A DNA stretch of 64,000 nucleotides from Semisulcospira habei. Its lineage: Eukaryota > Mollusca > Gastropoda > Semisulcospiridae. The number at the start of each line of letters is the position of its first letter. Position 1 is the first letter of the stretch. Location of the stretch: contig BTPG01000004.1 in the NCBI GenBank assembly GCA_036245525.1, positions 17,110,631 to 17,174,630 of the forward strand. The letters are read 5' to 3'. Below are positions 10,684-21,187 of the stretch, piece after piece. The notes under the pieces were generated by a model. That model was not told where the DNA came from and ran no database searches. It saw only the letters and a program-made list of their open reading frames with translations. The translations under genes and the position numbers were made by a program.

Positions 10684-10762
10684 CACTTGCATGAGTGAGC
10701 TGTCGCGGAGCACCTTGCTTAGTGGCTGACGCAGGACTAAGCTCACGCATGCAACTGGTCAC
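10684..10762. mobile_element. Family E palindrome, shortened left arm
   Basis: CACTTGCATGAGTGAGC leads to GCGGAGCACCTTGCTTAG and GACGCAGGACTAAGCTCACG. The left copy of the GGACTAAG/CTTAGTCC arm is missing compared with 59071-59190. Confidence 0.7.
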
Positions 10763-11023
10763 TAATGTATTCAGTCTAGAACTACGTATGGTCTCTCATT
10801 TGTAAGGTTTAAGCCTATTTACGTCTGTGTCCCTCAGTCACAGAATGCACTCGGGGCTTCGGCCTGCAACTGGGTCCTCGCGTCTGGATCTTACCGAGCC
10901 TCATGTCAACTGTCTCCGCTGACCATGTATCAGCTGCAGCTGAACTCTCAACATCTCCTCAGCTTCTAGACCACACGTGAAAACTGAGTTAAACGCGCAG
11001 AGATCAACAATGAAATTGGGACA

Positions 11024-11092
11024 GCAAGAAGCATATAGATCCTCATGAGTGCCCGCAACTTGCGGGGGCTCATGAGGATCTATGCCTCTTGT
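11024..11092. mobile_element. Family A hairpin core
   Basis: GCAAGAAGCATATAGATCCT and GGATCTATGCCTCTTG; inner arms CATGAGTGCCCGC and GCGGGGGCTCATG. Confidence 0.85.
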
Positions 11093-11661
11093 AGACAGAC
11101 AACGTTCTCAAAGTGCATGATGCCACTGTAGCATCATTAGCAAAGTAGGCGTAGTAGTGAGCTGTTCCCAAACTGGGGCTCAGTTGGGCCCAAATGGAAA
11201 GAGTAACTGTCAGCGCTTTCATAGCCGTTTCCACGTAAGAGAAGCCATTTTTAGTATTTTACAGACAAAAAACGCCTAAGGGCGTAAGACAATGGACTTA
11301 ACCGTGCATTGCCTCACACACACTATGACCTCCAACTGTGGAATCGAAAACAAACGTCAACAGAGCCAGATTTACTCATTCCGAAAACTGTCTTTCACTC
11401 GTTCAACTTATTAATTTCTTTGGGTATTTGGCCGTTGTGTCAGAACGGTTCAGCCGCGAAACATCACACTTTTATCACTTGTTTAACAGAACACAGAAAG
11501 TCATTCCAACTTGTCCAGACACTAATGTTTGCTTGTCGGCATTATTAATTTTTATTCAGTTTCGGGCATATTAAGTATCAGTAATTAAAAAGAAAAGCAA
11601 TTGCACATTGTAAATAATGTTTTGCTTCTACACCGTATTCTCTCACTGACAGATAAACAAA
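11093..11661. other. No recognisable feature
   Basis: Unique-looking sequence. Two overlapping ~78-codon frames at 11309-11574 lack recognisable motifs. Confidence 0.35.
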
Positions 11662-11861
11662 TTAACCATTTTCATCCTGCTACACTTTTGCTGGAAACAA
11701 AATTTACTGTTTTAGTTGAAGGGTGGTGCCAGAATAGCTTGGCGCCTGAGGCGCCAAGCTATTCTGACATCACTCTTGGACTAAAATGGTGGATCTATCC
11801 CCCAATCTGCAATTAAGCCTTCACTGTGATAAACTTTTTTTTTAAACTCATGATGTAATGG

Positions 11862-11866
<5 letters not shown>
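11662..11866. mobile_element. Family B2 element, complete, diverged ends
   Basis: Begins TTAACCATTTTCATCC and ends GATGTAATGGGTTAA. The hairpin at about 11709-11792 is centred on GGCGCC-TGA-GGCGCC. The right terminus directly abuts an (AAT)n tract. Confidence 0.75.
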
Positions 11867-11916
<50 letters not shown>

Positions 11917-11960
11917 TTATATGGCGCCTAACCTCGGTAGAGCTTTAGGCGCCTTACAAA
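11867..11960 (-). repeat. Minus-strand retroposon 3' end with (ATT)n tail
   Basis: On the minus strand, GTAAGGCGCCTAAAGC and GGCGCCATATAAATTT are followed by ATT repeats. The layout is like the tail at 45078-45187: a GGCGC motif, a TATAAA or TACAAG motif, then ATT repeats. Confidence 0.65.
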
Positions 11961-12002
11961 TATCAAATATATAATTATGAAAAAAAAAACTGTACACAGT
12001 AT

Positions 12003-12012
12003 TACACACACA

Positions 12013-12073
<61 letters not shown>
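12003..12073. repeat. (CA)n microsatellite
   Basis: About 70 bases of CA with one AACA interruption. Confidence 0.95.
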
Positions 12074-12075
<2 letters not shown>

Positions 12076-12602
12076 TCCAGGCACCACAGCAAAACTACAA
12101 CAGAATCCTGAGCAGTCAATGTAATCGGTGGGGTAATGGAGTTGGAAAAGGTGTGTTTGTAGCAAAGATGTGTGGTTAATAAACAAACAAACCAACAACT
12201 AAGTAAGCGAGTGCTGGTCTGTGATCACAGGCTAGCACACAGAAAAACGAACGTGGAATCAATAAGAACTGTTTGTGTTTTTTTTTCCCCGACCTGTCCT
12301 GGCAACAGTCATTTAACTCTGTGACTGTGTTCACGACCTCGTGAGACTTTTTTGACAACAGAGATCCAGCTGCTCGTTGTATAACGAATAATACATAAGC
12401 CACACCTTTGTAGGTCCTGTTGCTTTGCTGAGGTGGCCACGGTTACTAGGCCTGACAATAGGTGAGTTGTGGTGCTGAACAAAAATTCCTTTTGACACGC
12501 AAGTTCAGGCTCCGAGGCTCTGCCGAGGAGCCAGAGCTGTGTGTGTCGATCGAACGCATGTCGAGGCTGGTAAAATCATCGTCATCCATGATATATTAAG
12601 TC

Positions 12603-12762
12603 GACCATGATAATTCAAGGGAAGTGCCAGATTAGCTTGGCGCCATCAGGCGCCAAGCTAATCTGGCACTACCCTTGAATTATCATGGTCTATCCATCTC
12701 CTGCAACGAGTACGTAGTCGTTAGGTGACACCTAACAAATTTGGGAAATGTGGCCATGGGGT
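12603..12762. mobile_element. Family B1 hairpin with right flank
   Basis: GACCATGATAATTCAAGGG and its complement CCCTTGAATTATCATGGTC enclose GGCGCC-ATCA-GGCGCC. The right flank keeps GTAGTCGTTAGGTGACACC; the left outer part is not evident. Confidence 0.85.
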
Positions 12763-12892
12763 TACAGAGATAACGTATTGATCCCACTGTCCTATGATAC
12801 TTGTCGGTTTGACGGTTGTGTTGACTGGACTGCGCCTATATACATGCCTCTTGCAGGCAGTTGTTGTTCACTGCGCTCCGGCAGGGAAGGGA

Positions 12893-12974
12893 TTAACTCA
12901 TTCGAGACGTGTTGCATCCGGATAAGCGGCATCAAAGCCGCCTACCCCAACGCAGCTTGTCTCGAATCAGTTAA
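12893..12974. mobile_element. Family C palindrome, diverged right arm
   Basis: TTAACTCATTCGAGACGTG opens and TTGTCTCGAATCAGTTAA closes. Inner right-arm changes (CCTACCCCAACGCAG) break the stem. Confidence 0.8.
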
Positions 12975-13373
12975 TTTTGTTTGCCGGAAGTGTGCGTTCT
13001 GCCAATACCTTTTCCTTCGAAATCTTTTTATCTCAATTCATCAATGAAAAAGTTTATATTATCGATTATAATTTTTTTTTTTTTTTCTGTTGCAAAGCTT
13101 AACGATTTCGAGTCTCAAGGTTTAAGAGATTTTGCCGGGGTGTCCACTGAAGATTACATGGTTCAAGGGTGACACAGTGAGGCCGGAATAGTTTGTGTTT
13201 ACACAAAAACGCACACGCACGCGTGCCAGCGCCTCTCACCCACGGGACAACTATAAACTCGTCAACAGACTTAACTCGATTGATTTGTTTTTCCCGGTTT
13301 TCCGACCAATTATCCAAAAACACCGCCATCACATCTGAAGATGTCCCAAGTACCACTGCTGCCAATATCCATC
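12975..13373. other. No recognisable feature
   Basis: A T run at 13072-13086 and a short CACGCACGCG stretch near 13210-13225. No repeat family member. Confidence 0.35.
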
Positions 13374-13440
13374 AGCAATAGGTATAGATTCTCATGAGCC
13401 CCTGCGATCGCAGGGGCTCATGCGAATCTATGCCTCTTGC
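13374..13440. mobile_element. Family A hairpin core
   Basis: GCAATAGGTATAGATTCTCA and TGCGAATCTATGCCTCTTGC around the perfect inner stem GCCCCTGCGATCGCAGGGGC. Confidence 0.9.
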
Positions 13441-13850
13441 TCCTACGATTCAGTATCATTTACATCGTCAAGCGAGGAGGTCGTTGGTGTTTGAGCATGT
13501 GAGAACAAGCGCACTTGTCGCCAATGGTGTTAGACGCTGACCACTTGAAACAGGACATGGGATGACTTCAAATTAAATAGAGTAATTCGTTTATCGTCCG
13601 CTTAACCCATCTGTCCACCGTATAACGTTCCATGGTGGGGCTTCATACAGTGTATTTTTTCTTTATTTTAAAGAGAACACACCGGCTACGCTCGAGAAAT
13701 GTTTCTCACATTGTGAATCTCTGTACAGGCTTCGGTTTCACTATCAAATGTATTAGACACAAGCTTCTACTGTCGATTTACAGAATAAAAAAGCCATTTC
13801 CTCGGCCCTGCTCTGTTGGTGAATGTGGTGGTAGCTAGCTTATTATTTAT
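13441..13850. other. No recognisable feature
   Basis: Nothing beyond unique-looking sequence before the microsatellite block. Confidence 0.35.
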
Positions 13851-13865
13851 TTATTTATTTAGTTG

Positions 13866-13870
<5 letters not shown>

Positions 13871-13933
<63 letters not shown>

Positions 13934-13934
13934 T
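13871..13934. repeat. (ATT)n microsatellite
   Basis: Over 60 bases of ATT, flanked by TTTA repeats on both sides (13848-13862 and 13951-13972). Confidence 0.95.
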
Positions 13935-13975
13935 ATTTTAACAACTTTTTTATTTTATTTATTTATTTATTTCGG

Positions 13976-14010
13976 TGAGAGAGAGAGAGAGGGGGGAGAG
14001 AGAGAGAGAG

Positions 14011-14099
<89 letters not shown>

Positions 14100-14145
14100 G
14101 CGTGCGTGCGTGCGTGAGTGCGTGCGCGCGCGCGCGTGTGTGTTT

Positions 14146-14185
<40 letters not shown>

Positions 14186-14192
14186 AGAGAGA
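13976..14192. repeat. Compound (GA)n-(GT)n-(GA)n microsatellite
   Basis: GA at 13976-14013, GT with GCGT variants at 14014-14170, GA at 14173-14192. All frames across it ([15 protein letters not shown]) are artefacts. Confidence 0.95.
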
Positions 14193-14490
14193 GCCAGGCG
14201 AAAATGTAGTCGAAATATCTAGCCATCGCATGTCGTCAAAGAAAAATATATGTCGCAAATTAACACGTTCCCACATGCGGCAGGAAATGGATGCTGCGAC
14301 TTCCTAATTACCGAGATTGGAGGGTTGACAGAGGTTGCCACGGTGGCTTAGCTAGTAAGACGATTCCGTGCAACTAAGCCATTGCTTCCTGTCTGGCACT
14401 GGGAATAGAAACGTGGAAGCCAGAGGACTGTCGTCAACCGAACATCCTAGGACCTCCACCGCTTGAGAAGCATGGATATAAATGGAAACA

Positions 14491-14557
14491 GCAAGAGGCA
14501 TCGATCTTCATGAGCCCCCGCAATTTCGGGGGCTCATGAAGACCTATGCCTCTTGCA
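14491..14557. mobile_element. Family A hairpin core
   Basis: GCAAGAGGCATCGATCTTCA and TGAAGACCTATGCCTCTTGC. ATCTTCATGAG/CTCATGAAGAC carries a paired C-to-T, G-to-A change. Confidence 0.85.
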
Positions 14558-14840
14558 GATTTGCAGCGTTGGTGGAGCGTGGGAATATTTAAGCATTGGC
14601 ATCCGAGTCCCATTTCAACTTCAGACGTGTATACAAATCATAGATTCTCATGCTCTTCTGCAGAAGCTGCGGAGCTGTTGAAGACCTACGTCACTTCAGA
14701 AGAAATGATCAAAATACTTTACCTCTCTGTTCCTAAGACGGGTAAACCTGGAAATGGTAGTCAAGAATGCCAGAGGGCGCACCGTAGGCCAAATTAAGGT
14801 GTAAGTAGCAAGGTAAGGTGGCTTTTTTGTTGAGCAATCT

Positions 14841-14950
14841 ATTGCGTAAAAGGTCATCGGGCCCACTTGGGCCTCTCTCTGCCCGCGCACAGCCGCGTGG
14901 GTGTCAGCTCCTTCTGCCGATGTCGGCCCGGCAGTCTTTGCGGACTAGGA
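14841..14950. mobile_element. Family F palindrome, diverged
   Basis: TTGCGTAAAAGGTCATCGGG on the left and CCCGGCAGTCTTTGCGGAC on the right, with CGCGCACAGCCGCG near the centre. Confidence 0.7.
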
Positions 14951-15119
14951 ATGCGTCTCAGTTTCAAAACCTTCTTGCAGGCGGCAGATTGTGTGGCACT
15001 TTATGTATGCACATCGTAGTCTAGGATAGAGAAATGCGTTTTCCCGGCTTGTTTCGGTATGCTGTATATAGTTATCGATTATGTTCACAAGTGAACGGAA
15101 GAAAACGTTAAACGTCAAA

Positions 15120-15272
15120 TGTTTATGGCTTAACGTCTTCTCAGTGTCCACCAGGAGTGTGATTTCAAAACAGGGGCAGCGAATAAGGTCGGAACAAATT
15201 TTTATCACAGCTGGATTCGAACTCGTGACCTTTCGGACGAGAGTCAAACGGTCTACCAGCGAGGCTCCCAGC
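15120..15272 (-). mobile_element. tRNA-derived SINE, minus strand
   Basis: Read on the minus strand, the tRNA-like head carries CTCTCGTCCGAAAGGTC and a B box in GAGTTCGAATCC. The body TTTTGAAATCACACTCC also occurs at 61500-61605. The 3' end is GACGTTAAGCC. Head, body and tail order is that of a SINE rather than a functional tRNA gene. Confidence 0.7.
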
Positions 15273-15332
15273 TCCCAAAGTCAACGGAAGATGTAAACAC
15301 TGTACATTAACCCCAAAACAGCCGAGGAAAAA

Positions 15333-15395
15333 GCTAGCGGTTGACGGGGCTTATGAAGACCGCTATGCCTCTGGCTGACGCCACTTTGAATCCGA
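15333..15395. mobile_element. Family A right half with outer flank
   Basis: GGGGCTTATGAAGACCGC then TATGCCTCTGGCTGACGCC and ACTTTGAATCCGATC, the outer-element sequence that follows the core at 4263. The left arm is missing. Confidence 0.65.
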
Positions 15396-15408
15396 TCTTG
15401 TTCTTTAA

Positions 15409-15495
15409 CCCATTTAGTCCCTGGACCTTGCAGCAGGAGATGGAGTGATCGTGATAATTCAAGGGTAGTGCCAGATGAGCTTGGCGCCTTCAGGA
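15409..15495. mobile_element. Family B1 left half
   Basis: Begins TTAACCCATTTAGTCCC and reaches GCTTGGCGCCTTCAGGA, then stops in the loop. It shows loss or absence of one whole arm, next to another half element (15333). Confidence 0.75.
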
Positions 15496-15570
15496 TTAGG
15501 AAAAAAAGTAACTCTCCGAAACATTCAAAGCCGAACACACCCTTATATAATTATAGTTTTATAATGAAGC

Positions 15571-16186
15571 TAAGAGCTGTTCTTAATTGGACGAACTTTT
15601 GATAGGCAAATCTAGATCGAAGAAGATCGGCGATCTTTTGGTTTGTTTCTTAATTGAGGTTGAACGAACCTAGGCGAGCTTCAGCAAACCAGGTTTGCCA
15701 TGGTTCTCTTTTTTAACTGAAGTGCTTGATTCGGCGTACTTACTGTCAGCGAAGGTGTTCAAAATGGCTGCCGCTATGCCGCTTCGCGATTTGATCGATG
15801 TTTGTTTTTGTACTCCTTGCAGTAGCGACCCCACAAACAGCGTTGCGCCTCCCACAAATCAATTAAAATAGGTCGTGTTCTTCGCACGAGTGAAATATCG
15901 CCGTCCGCCATATTTGTTTGTATCGGTGACTGTCTTCTTATCTCCAACGCAGAAGAGGGTGAAAGTTTTGACCAATCAGAGAAAAGGTTCGCCTTGGTTT
16001 GCTCGACACGTTCAGCGAACCTTTTCCGACAGCGAACTATGGTTTGCCGAGGTTCGTGAACCACTTCGAACTAGGTTCGCCGTATCTAGATCGTCCAATT
16101 AAGAACCAACCTGGTTCGTCCGAGATCATGAACTGTAGTTCGTCAGAGTTCGCGAACTAAAGTTCGTTTAATCAAGAACATGCTTA
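15571..16186. mobile_element. 616-base element with ~30-base inverted ends
   Basis: Left end TAAGAGCTGTTCTTAATTGG then ACGAACTTTTG; the right end, reversed and complemented, reads TAAGCATGTTCTTGATTAAA then CGAACTTTAG. The interior is rich in GAAC/GTTC motifs and repeats TCTAGATCG near both ends (15611, 16083). The two interior frames lack transposase motifs, so it is a probable non-autonomous DNA transposon. No clear target-site duplication. Confidence 0.7.
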
Positions 16187-16299
16187 AAGAAAACCTGAAG
16201 GAAATAGGCACCAGTTAAAAATGACAGGAAAACCGCCCCACACTTAGAAGAGAAAGTAGAACGTTTGTATTGACTGTGCTTTGCACAACCCTTTAAACG

Positions 16300-16486
16300 C
16301 CCTGACGTGCTACCACATGATGTGGATCAACCATGATAGTTGAAGGGTGTTGTCAGAATAGCTTGGCGCCTGTAGGCGCCAAGCTATTCTGACAACACCC
16401 TTCAACTATCATGGTCAATTTATCTCCAGAACTGTGACTTATCTAAGAAAATTACAATTTTCATCCTCAAAATGTACTGGGTTAAG
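16300..16486. mobile_element. Family B2 element with perfect 40-base stem
   Basis: Arms 16331-16370 and 16375-16414 are perfectly complementary around the loop TGTA. They carry GGTGTTGTCAG/CTGACAACACC where most B2 copies have GGTGGTGCCAG/CTGGCACCACC, so both differences are matched across the stem. The right end is GTACTGGGTTAA. Confidence 0.9.
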
Positions 16487-17303
16487 GGGGAGATGAAATC
16501 AACCCTGAACCTTGATCTTCTTTCCGAAAGATATTTTGTTTAAATCGGAGCAGTAGTTCGGATACAACAGAGTACAAACATTTGTGACGTCATTAACTTT
16601 ATATACTACGATCTAGTGTTGAGACAAAAAGACGCCAGAAATGTTTTTGTCGGTAATCTACCGTGTCCAAACTACTATTCCGTGGGTTTTTCTTCTGCAA
16701 ATAAAATTAAGATAGAAAGAAAAAGCTCAAAAAGGGCACAGTCGTGTATGTCTTGTTCTTTTTAAACGTCTTTCTTTCTTTCTTGAGAAGTTCTTTGCAT
16801 TTTATGCTCCTGACAGTGACCTTTTGGGTCTGGCTTAAATGTTAACTGATTTTGTTATGTAAAACTATATATTACGTTGACATCGGGTACCCATCAACGT
16901 CCCAACGGCAAAGAATTGCCAAGAAATAAAGGAAGTGTGTGTGTGTGTGTGTGTGGGGGGGGGGGGGGGAAAGGATGGGGAGGAATGGTGGATGGGTAGA
17001 GGGGCTTATCTAGATCAGTGAATACGCAATGTTTCGGTGCTCGGCAGCCAGAAGAAAGACCCAGTCATCAGTACTTCACGCCTAAATCTCCAAAGATAGC
17101 TTTGACCTAAGACCTGTGACCTTTGACCCAGAAAATATTATTCACATACACACGTCATAAGCTTCAGCCAAGTTCATCAAACCCGCCAGTTACCCGCATT
17201 ACGTAGCATGGTTCCCTTATCACACGTCATTCGCAAACCAGACAGCCTTGCGTCAAGTCAAAACATATGACCGTCTTACAATCCAACGCCGAACTTTTCC
17301 ATC
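16487..17303. other. Mostly unique; (GT)n-(G)n tract
   Basis: A GT run followed by a G run lies at about 16937-16969. No gene evidence in the rest. Confidence 0.4.
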
Positions 17304-17345
17304 TGCAAGAGGCATAGATCCTCATTAGCCCCTGCGCCTCTCATG
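17304..17345. mobile_element. Family A left half
   Basis: GCAAGAGGCATAGATCCTCA then TTAGCCCCTGCGCCTCTCATG. The right arm is nearly all lost. Confidence 0.7.
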
Positions 17346-17431
17346 AAATCAATTTTGATTAAGAAAACGTTTTCTTTTGGGAAAAAAAGGTCTAGAAATG
17401 CAACACTCAAGCCCCGAACATTCCTCATCTT

Positions 17432-17499
17432 TAAGAGGCATAAATATTGTCATGAGTCCCTGCAGGCTTCAGGGCCTCATGAGAATATATGCCTCTTAC
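17432..17499. mobile_element. Family A hairpin core
   Basis: TAAGAGGCATAAATATTGTC with GAGAATATATGCCTCTTA. The tip TAAGAGG/CCTCTTA is a matched change from CAAGAGG/CCTCTTG. Confidence 0.85.
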
Positions 17500-18054
17500 A
17501 ACATTCAGTAATTCTTCGAGATGTGAAGGAACGCGTTGTTTCTACTTTTCAGAGCTTGCCATTCTAACAACATGAAATTCAGACGCAAGAATCTGTTCGC
17601 ATACACTAACTAGACGAAACTGAAATGTAAGAACAATTTGCACTTGTGTTCACCAAACAAAGTAGTCTTAATGTGCTTCGTTCCGTAGCTGCGTGCATGA
17701 GGGGGTGGCGCGCATTTCACGCGTTTACCTTCGCCTTGTTAGACAGATAGATATTAAATGTATTTGTTGCACGCAGAACGGGTAATAGGCGGCAGGAAGT
17801 CGGGATATTTCGCAAATCTGACACATCTGTTGGCCAATGTGGAAAAGTGTAAACGTCGCTGGTGCTCTTTCTGTGTTTAAAGAGGCTGCTTTCATTTTGA
17901 AGTTCGGCAAAGTCGTTCTGCGCTGGTAAAATTAGATTCCAGTACTTTTTCAGGACGGTGATTATGCTCGTGATGTTGTTTTATTCATTACTACTGCTAC
18001 ACAATGCTGGAGACAAACAACACCCAAAAAAAATCAACAATAACACAATAATAC
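17500..18054. other. No recognisable feature
   Basis: Unique-looking; no repeat family member and no supported frame. Confidence 0.35.
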
Positions 18055-18115
18055 TTACAACAACAATAACAACAACAACAACAACAACAAAAACAACAGC
18101 AACAGCAAAAATCAT
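18055..18115. repeat. (AAC)n microsatellite
   Basis: AAC repeats with AGC variants toward the right. Confidence 0.9.
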
Positions 18116-18193
18116 CGTCATTTGTAATTTTCAGGTATCATTTCAATAATTCAGGACAATATGCTGTGCTCAACTTCCATTTGAAATGCACAC

Positions 18194-18195
<2 letters not shown>

Positions 18196-18229
<34 letters not shown>

Positions 18230-18250
18230 TAATAATAATAATAATAATAA
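18196..18250. repeat. (AAT)n microsatellite
   Basis: AAT repeats with one interruption near 18227. Confidence 0.9.
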
Positions 18251-18623
18251 ACCCAGACCAAAATGGTGCCTGCAAATAAAATCCCAACAAAGATTAAAAA
18301 CCACGCTTAGAAGGTCCAGTTACAACACAATATTTATTTCTAGGCGTGATTCTTTCTTTACTGGAATTTTCGAGCACAAAAGAGAAACACGACTCTTTAA
18401 CACTTGCTCGCCAAATCTTCGCCTGTTGTAAATAACTGATGACGGTTTGCAAAACAGGCAGGTTGCATAGCTGTGAGGAAGTGAAAATTGCGTGCTGTTA
18501 TGTCTTCCAGACAATTATACCAAGTTACAACAGATAGTGCACTACGAACATAGGGAGATTACTTGAATCTGGAATCATTTCCATTCCTATACTGTGGTAT
18601 GTGCTTCGCTGCTAACAAGAATC

Positions 18624-18757
18624 AGAGAGAGAGAGAGAGAGAGGGGGAGGGTTGGAGAGAGAGTGAGACAGACAGAGACAGAGAGAGACAGACATAGACA
18701 GAGAGAGACAGAGACAGAGAGAGACAGACAGAGACAGACAGAGAGACAGGCAGAGAG

Positions 18758-18845
<88 letters not shown>
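18624..18845. repeat. (GA)n and (GACA)n microsatellite
   Basis: GA, then degenerate GACAGA units to about 18760, then pure GA to 18845. Confidence 0.95.
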
Positions 18846-18849
<4 letters not shown>

Positions 18850-18991
18850 AATGCAGTCAAAACATCTAAGTTTTGAAACTTAGAAAAAACATATTTCGGG
18901 AATAAAGCTCAAATCTTAACTTGTCTTCCAGTTGTCCATCCAGTAAACCGTTAACACCAACACAACAGAAATAAAGTTGAAAAGAAAAAAA

Positions 18992-19205
18992 ATTAACTCA
19001 TTCAGTCCGACGGCCGTATTTTCCAAATTTTGGAGGCGTCATCTAATGACTATGCACCAGTCGCAGAAGATGGATCGACCATGATAATTCAACGGCAGTG
19101 CCAGATTAGCTTGGCGCCGACAGGCGCCAAGCTAATCTGGCACTGCCCTTGAATTATCATGGTCTACACATCTCCTGCTGTAGGGCGTCAGGGCTGAATG
19201 GGTTA
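18992..19205. mobile_element. Family B1 element, complete
   Basis: Both ends present: TTAACTCATTCAGTCCG and GGGCTGAATGGGTTAA. The hairpin carries GGCAGTGCC/GGCACTGCC as does 26042-26255, with one fresh mismatch in the left arm (CAACGGC). Confidence 0.9.
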
Positions 19206-19266
19206 AATATATCTACAGTATTAAGGCTGATTTTCAGTTATAATGAAGTATACACAATGAGATGTT

Positions 19267-19430
19267 TTAACCCGTTCAGGGCCCGTTGACAGAAACTGTG
19301 TTTCTGCAGTCTTCGTCAATTTGATGATATGAACAAGCCCTAGCTGTCCCAGGATAATGGATTCTAAGTGGTGTAAGCAAGAGTCTTGCAGTTGGGTGTG
19401 TTCAAATTTTCTCTGGCACTGAACAGGTCA
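19267..19430. mobile_element. Family A outer element with collapsed core
   Basis: Begins TTAACCCGTTCAGGGCCC; the right part CAGTTGGGTGTGTTCAAATT and CTGGCACTGAACAGG matches other outer A elements. Where the 66-base hairpin belongs there is only GCAAGAGTCTTGC (about 19377-19389), the two arm tips fused. Confidence 0.7.
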
Positions 19431-19505
19431 GGGATAAAGGAAGATGTTGACGTAGGCGTGGAGAGAGAGATAGACAGACAGCAACAGAGAGAGAATAATT
19501 GTCAT

Positions 19506-19600
19506 TGACCCTTTAGCTGTCGATAGCGCTTTTGTGGCGATGATTCTTGCAGATAAATCTGGCACTACCTTTGATCGTGCACTTATCTACCTAACTCTAC
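19506..19600. mobile_element. Chimera of family G end and family B arm
   Basis: TGACCCTTTAGCTGTCGATA matches the left end of the G element at 58524. After a short decayed part it continues as AAATCTGGCACTACCTTTGA, which is a B1 right arm. Confidence 0.55.
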
Positions 19601-19747
19601 CGGCTAATCCGTAGCGCTTAGCAGACGAATCTAAAAGTACGTGAGCTGCTCGCTGGACTTATGGAAGTGCAAGTTTGTATGTTTTGTTGAAAACAAGTTG
19701 TGTTTTGACACCTGGCATGCTGATTAAGAGACCGATGATTTAAATAA

Positions 19748-20080
19748 ATAATAATAATTACGGTATTTATAATGCGCTTATCTTATAATAATTATAACTC
19801 TAAGCGCGCACTCACAACTCGCACACGCGTACGCATGCGCACGCTTTAGACAATGACTCACGTAACACAAATAGTGAAAATACATTACGACGGTCAGCTT
19901 GGGGTGGGGAGTGTGGTGATATAGTGCTAGAACTGTTGAAAGAGGTGAGTTTTGAGGGCGGACTGGAAAGAGGAGAGAGAGTGTTTCTGATGGAGAGAGA
20001 GTGGGAGAGTGTTCCAGGTGGATGGACCGTATACTGAGAAGGAGCGGGATTTCCGTCAAATTTGATTCCAATGGGGTAAA
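19748..20080 (-). repeat. Unclassified interspersed repeat, minus strand
   Basis: On the minus strand it ends with AAGCGCATTATAAATACCG and then ATTATT repeats, the GCGC plus ATT tail layout of 45078-45187. The upstream body includes GAGTTTTGAGGGCGGACTGG (plus-strand reading). The long minus frame over it is repeat-derived. Confidence 0.5.
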
Positions 20081-20097
20081 TAGGGTCAGCAATTGCC

Positions 20098-20165
20098 AGC
20101 AAGAGGTATAGGTTCTCAAGAGCCCCTGCGACTGAAAGGACGCTTGAGAATCTATGCCTCTTGCA
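20098..20165. mobile_element. Family A hairpin core, diverged loop region
   Basis: GCAAGAGGTATAGGTTCTCA and TTGAGAATCTATGCCTCTTG pair. TCAAGAGCCCC against GGACGCTTGA carries matched A and T changes. Confidence 0.8.
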
Positions 20166-20689
20166 GATGGAAATACGCGTCCTGAATGTGCACTGCGAGA
20201 GGCGATTGCACCTCTGATTGGCCTCTGCTTCGACACCCGTCATCAAGGCCTCTGATCGCTGACCACACCTGCTTATCTCCCTTCCCACAGGGGAGGCTTC
20301 TTTGAAGATTATCGTGGTTGACGAAGCGGAGACGCAGCCAATAAAACTCTCCATTCTGTCCTAACCTCTTTCCCAGCAATTTAGCATAAGGCTTACGTTA
20401 TCGACATCACATTATGATACGTGTAACACATTGAAAGAGGTGAATTATTTCTCCATCGGAGTATATGCAATGTACTCCAATAGTTTCAGCGCCTATGTGT
20501 GAAATGTTTCAAAAGCACACAAAAAAGCTATGCTCATCACAAAAAGTCAAGCAATGCTGTTCTGTGAAGATATAATTCTTTGTAACAGATTACAATGGGC
20601 ATTATTTGTGTCGAAAGACTCGTATCTTACAGCTTACTCCTTGTTATTTTTTTAAAAGAATGTTTTAGAGATTGTGCTCGAGTGCCACC
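20166..20689. other. No recognisable feature
   Basis: Unique-looking; no supported gene. Confidence 0.35.
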
Positions 20690-20755
20690 CGTTGCGCAAA
20701 AGGCCATTGGGCCGACGTCGGCCACCATTGGTCCGCGCTCCACCGTGTGCCTGTG
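20690..20755. mobile_element. Family F left half
   Basis: CCCGTTGCGCAAAAGGCC then GGGCCGACGTCGGCC; the right arm is lost after CCGCGCTCCACCGTG. Confidence 0.65.
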
Positions 20756-20997
20756 TATACCTAGACTACTTGACGAGACAACTGTTCAGTTTGGTTGAGT
20801 GAAGTTAACGCATTTGGAAACTACACTAATTAGCAAACTGCGCACAAAAACGTAGGTGTTCCTCGACTTTCTATGACTAGCTTTTATAAGGTGCGCTTGT
20901 GTGTGATGAAGACAATAATGATATCAACGAGTTAATGTTTCCGACTGCTGAGCTATCATGATGGATCCATCTCCCGCAGCCTGTAGCAGCACTGCTC

Positions 20998-21050
20998 AGT
21001 AAGCAAATGACCTTCGGGCCGACGTCGACACGAAGGTCTTTTGCTTCCTG
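20998..21050. mobile_element. Family F short palindrome
   Basis: AAGCAAATGACCTTCGGGCC and CGAAGGTCTTTTGCTT form a compact hairpin around GACGTCGACA. Confidence 0.7.
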
Positions 21051-21187
21051 CTATAATCACAAGAGGAGATTTTTATATAGAAAGTGTTCGCGTGCAACCT
21101 TGTAAACGATATTTTGGTGCGAAATTATGTTTTGATGCAGTTTCCTCCTTTGATATTGTTTTCCCCTTTTAAATTTCCTCCGAAATT

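Noticed and set aside
13976..14192. Long frames encoding VCVCV, HTHTH or SLSLS polymers
   Set aside because: They are translations of compound GA/GT microsatellites. The same applies at 12003, 18624, 24677, 25054, 37819, 42727 and 53829.
19778..20354. Minus-strand frames of 152 and 180 codons
   Set aside because: They lie over an interspersed repeat and an A hairpin and overlap each other in different phases; no recognisable motif.
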